From assembly GCA_009926935.1 (NCBI GenBank), contig RFNZ01000002.1, positions 25,473 to 89,472 of the forward strand: 64,000 bases of DNA, read 5' to 3'. The stretch comes from Pseudomonadota bacterium (GTDB lineage Bacteria; Pseudomonadota; Alphaproteobacteria; Micavibrionales; UBA1664). The notes under the pieces were generated by a model that did not search any database, had not been told where the DNA came from, and saw only the letters and a program-made list of their open reading frames with translations. Positions 63,861 through 64,000 of this stretch are shown here, piece by piece (positions within the stretch are counted from its first letter, which is position 1; the number at the start of each line of letters is the position of its first letter). The translations under genes were made by a program, and so were the position numbers.

Positions 63861-64000
63861 TCACCGATACGGCGCATCTGCAACAAGGTTGGAGGCAATC
63901 TGAGCCTCCCAGCGATCACCGTTCGCGAGCAGCTTTTCCTTGTTGTAAAAAAGCTCTTCACGGGTTTCGGTCGCGTATTCAAAATTGGGGCCTTCCACAA
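63861..64000 (-). CDS. nuoI: NADH-quinone oxidoreductase subunit I, C-terminal fragment
   Basis: The window edge cuts this gene; only the last 45 codons and the stop (63861-63863) are visible. The translation [20 protein letters not shown] followed by [18 protein letters not shown] and APYR is the standard NuoI C-terminus. NuoI carries two [4Fe-4S] clusters in the peripheral arm of complex I; those motifs lie outside the window. The visible part is intact. Confidence 0.93.
   Translation of the reverse strand, partial: VEGPNFEYATETREELFYNKEKLLANGDRWEAQIASNLVADAPYR

Overview
This window is the chromosome of an alphaproteobacterium. Most of it is a gene order that, as I recall, is shared across that class: eno-kdsA-pyrG-secG-tpiA, a PpiD-type chaperone followed by trpEGDC-lexA, comEC-gltX-gltA, the lpxB-lpxI-lpxA-fabZ-lpxD-skp-bamA-rseP-dxr-cdsA-uppS-frr-pyrH-tsf-rpsB cell-envelope and translation block, dnaE-lolD-lolC, proS, and DUF1467-rnj-coaX-birA-nuoN-M-L-K-J. 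Three further signs fit the class: a direct-repeat LexA box (GAAC-N7-GAAC) before lexA, use of LpxI for UDP-diacylglucosamine hydrolysis, and a ComEC without the metallo-beta-lactamase tail. I cannot name the genus. A Rhodospirillales or Micavibrio-like lineage is a guess.

Layout. 1-6003 (minus): enolase (3' end outside the window), KDO-8-P synthase, an unknown protein, a small membrane protein bounded by pyrG and a second copy of the pyrG 3' end, CTP synthase, SecG and triosephosphate isomerase. 6054-12872 (plus): periplasmic folding factor, trpE, a small GIY-YIG nuclease gene with inverted-repeat ends lying between trpE and trpG, then trpG-trpD-trpC with ATGA overlaps, and lexA. 12873-13456: AT-rich spacer with two small reading frames. 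13457-19486: comEC, gltX, two unknown small genes, gltA. 19490-36011 (minus): a TPR protein, then lipid A synthesis, outer-membrane assembly, isoprenoid and phospholipid enzymes, and translation factors down to rpsB. 36185-41121: unknown genes around dnaE. 41197-43147: LolD and LolC/E lipoprotein export. 43148-51177: an accessory islet of about 8 kb between lolC and proS. It holds four tandem paralogous multi-pass membrane proteins, a large RTX-repeat protein with an embedded SGNH/SASA-type esterase domain, and small unknown genes. 51178-64000 (minus): archaeal/eukaryotic-type ProRS, RNase J, CoaX, BirA and complex I subunits. The nuo run is broken between nuoJ and nuoI by a palindromic repeat, a PagL-like lipid A deacylase gene on the opposite strand, and an unknown gene.

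How it fits together. The core genes supply lipid A (lpx genes, kdsA), its outer-membrane machinery (bamA, skp, rseP), precursors (dxr, cdsA, uppS, fabZ), lipoprotein sorting (lolCD), tryptophan synthesis and respiration. Novelty sits at four breaks in this backbone: the pyrG 3' duplication, the GIY-YIG insertion in the trp operon, the lolC-proS islet with the four-paralog membrane family, and the nuoI/nuoJ insertion. The four-paralog family is the best candidate for something undescribed: its conserved His/Asp/Glu/Asn positions look like a membrane-embedded active or metal site, but I cannot assign a function. I saw no tRNA, rRNA, CRISPR array, integrase or transposase.
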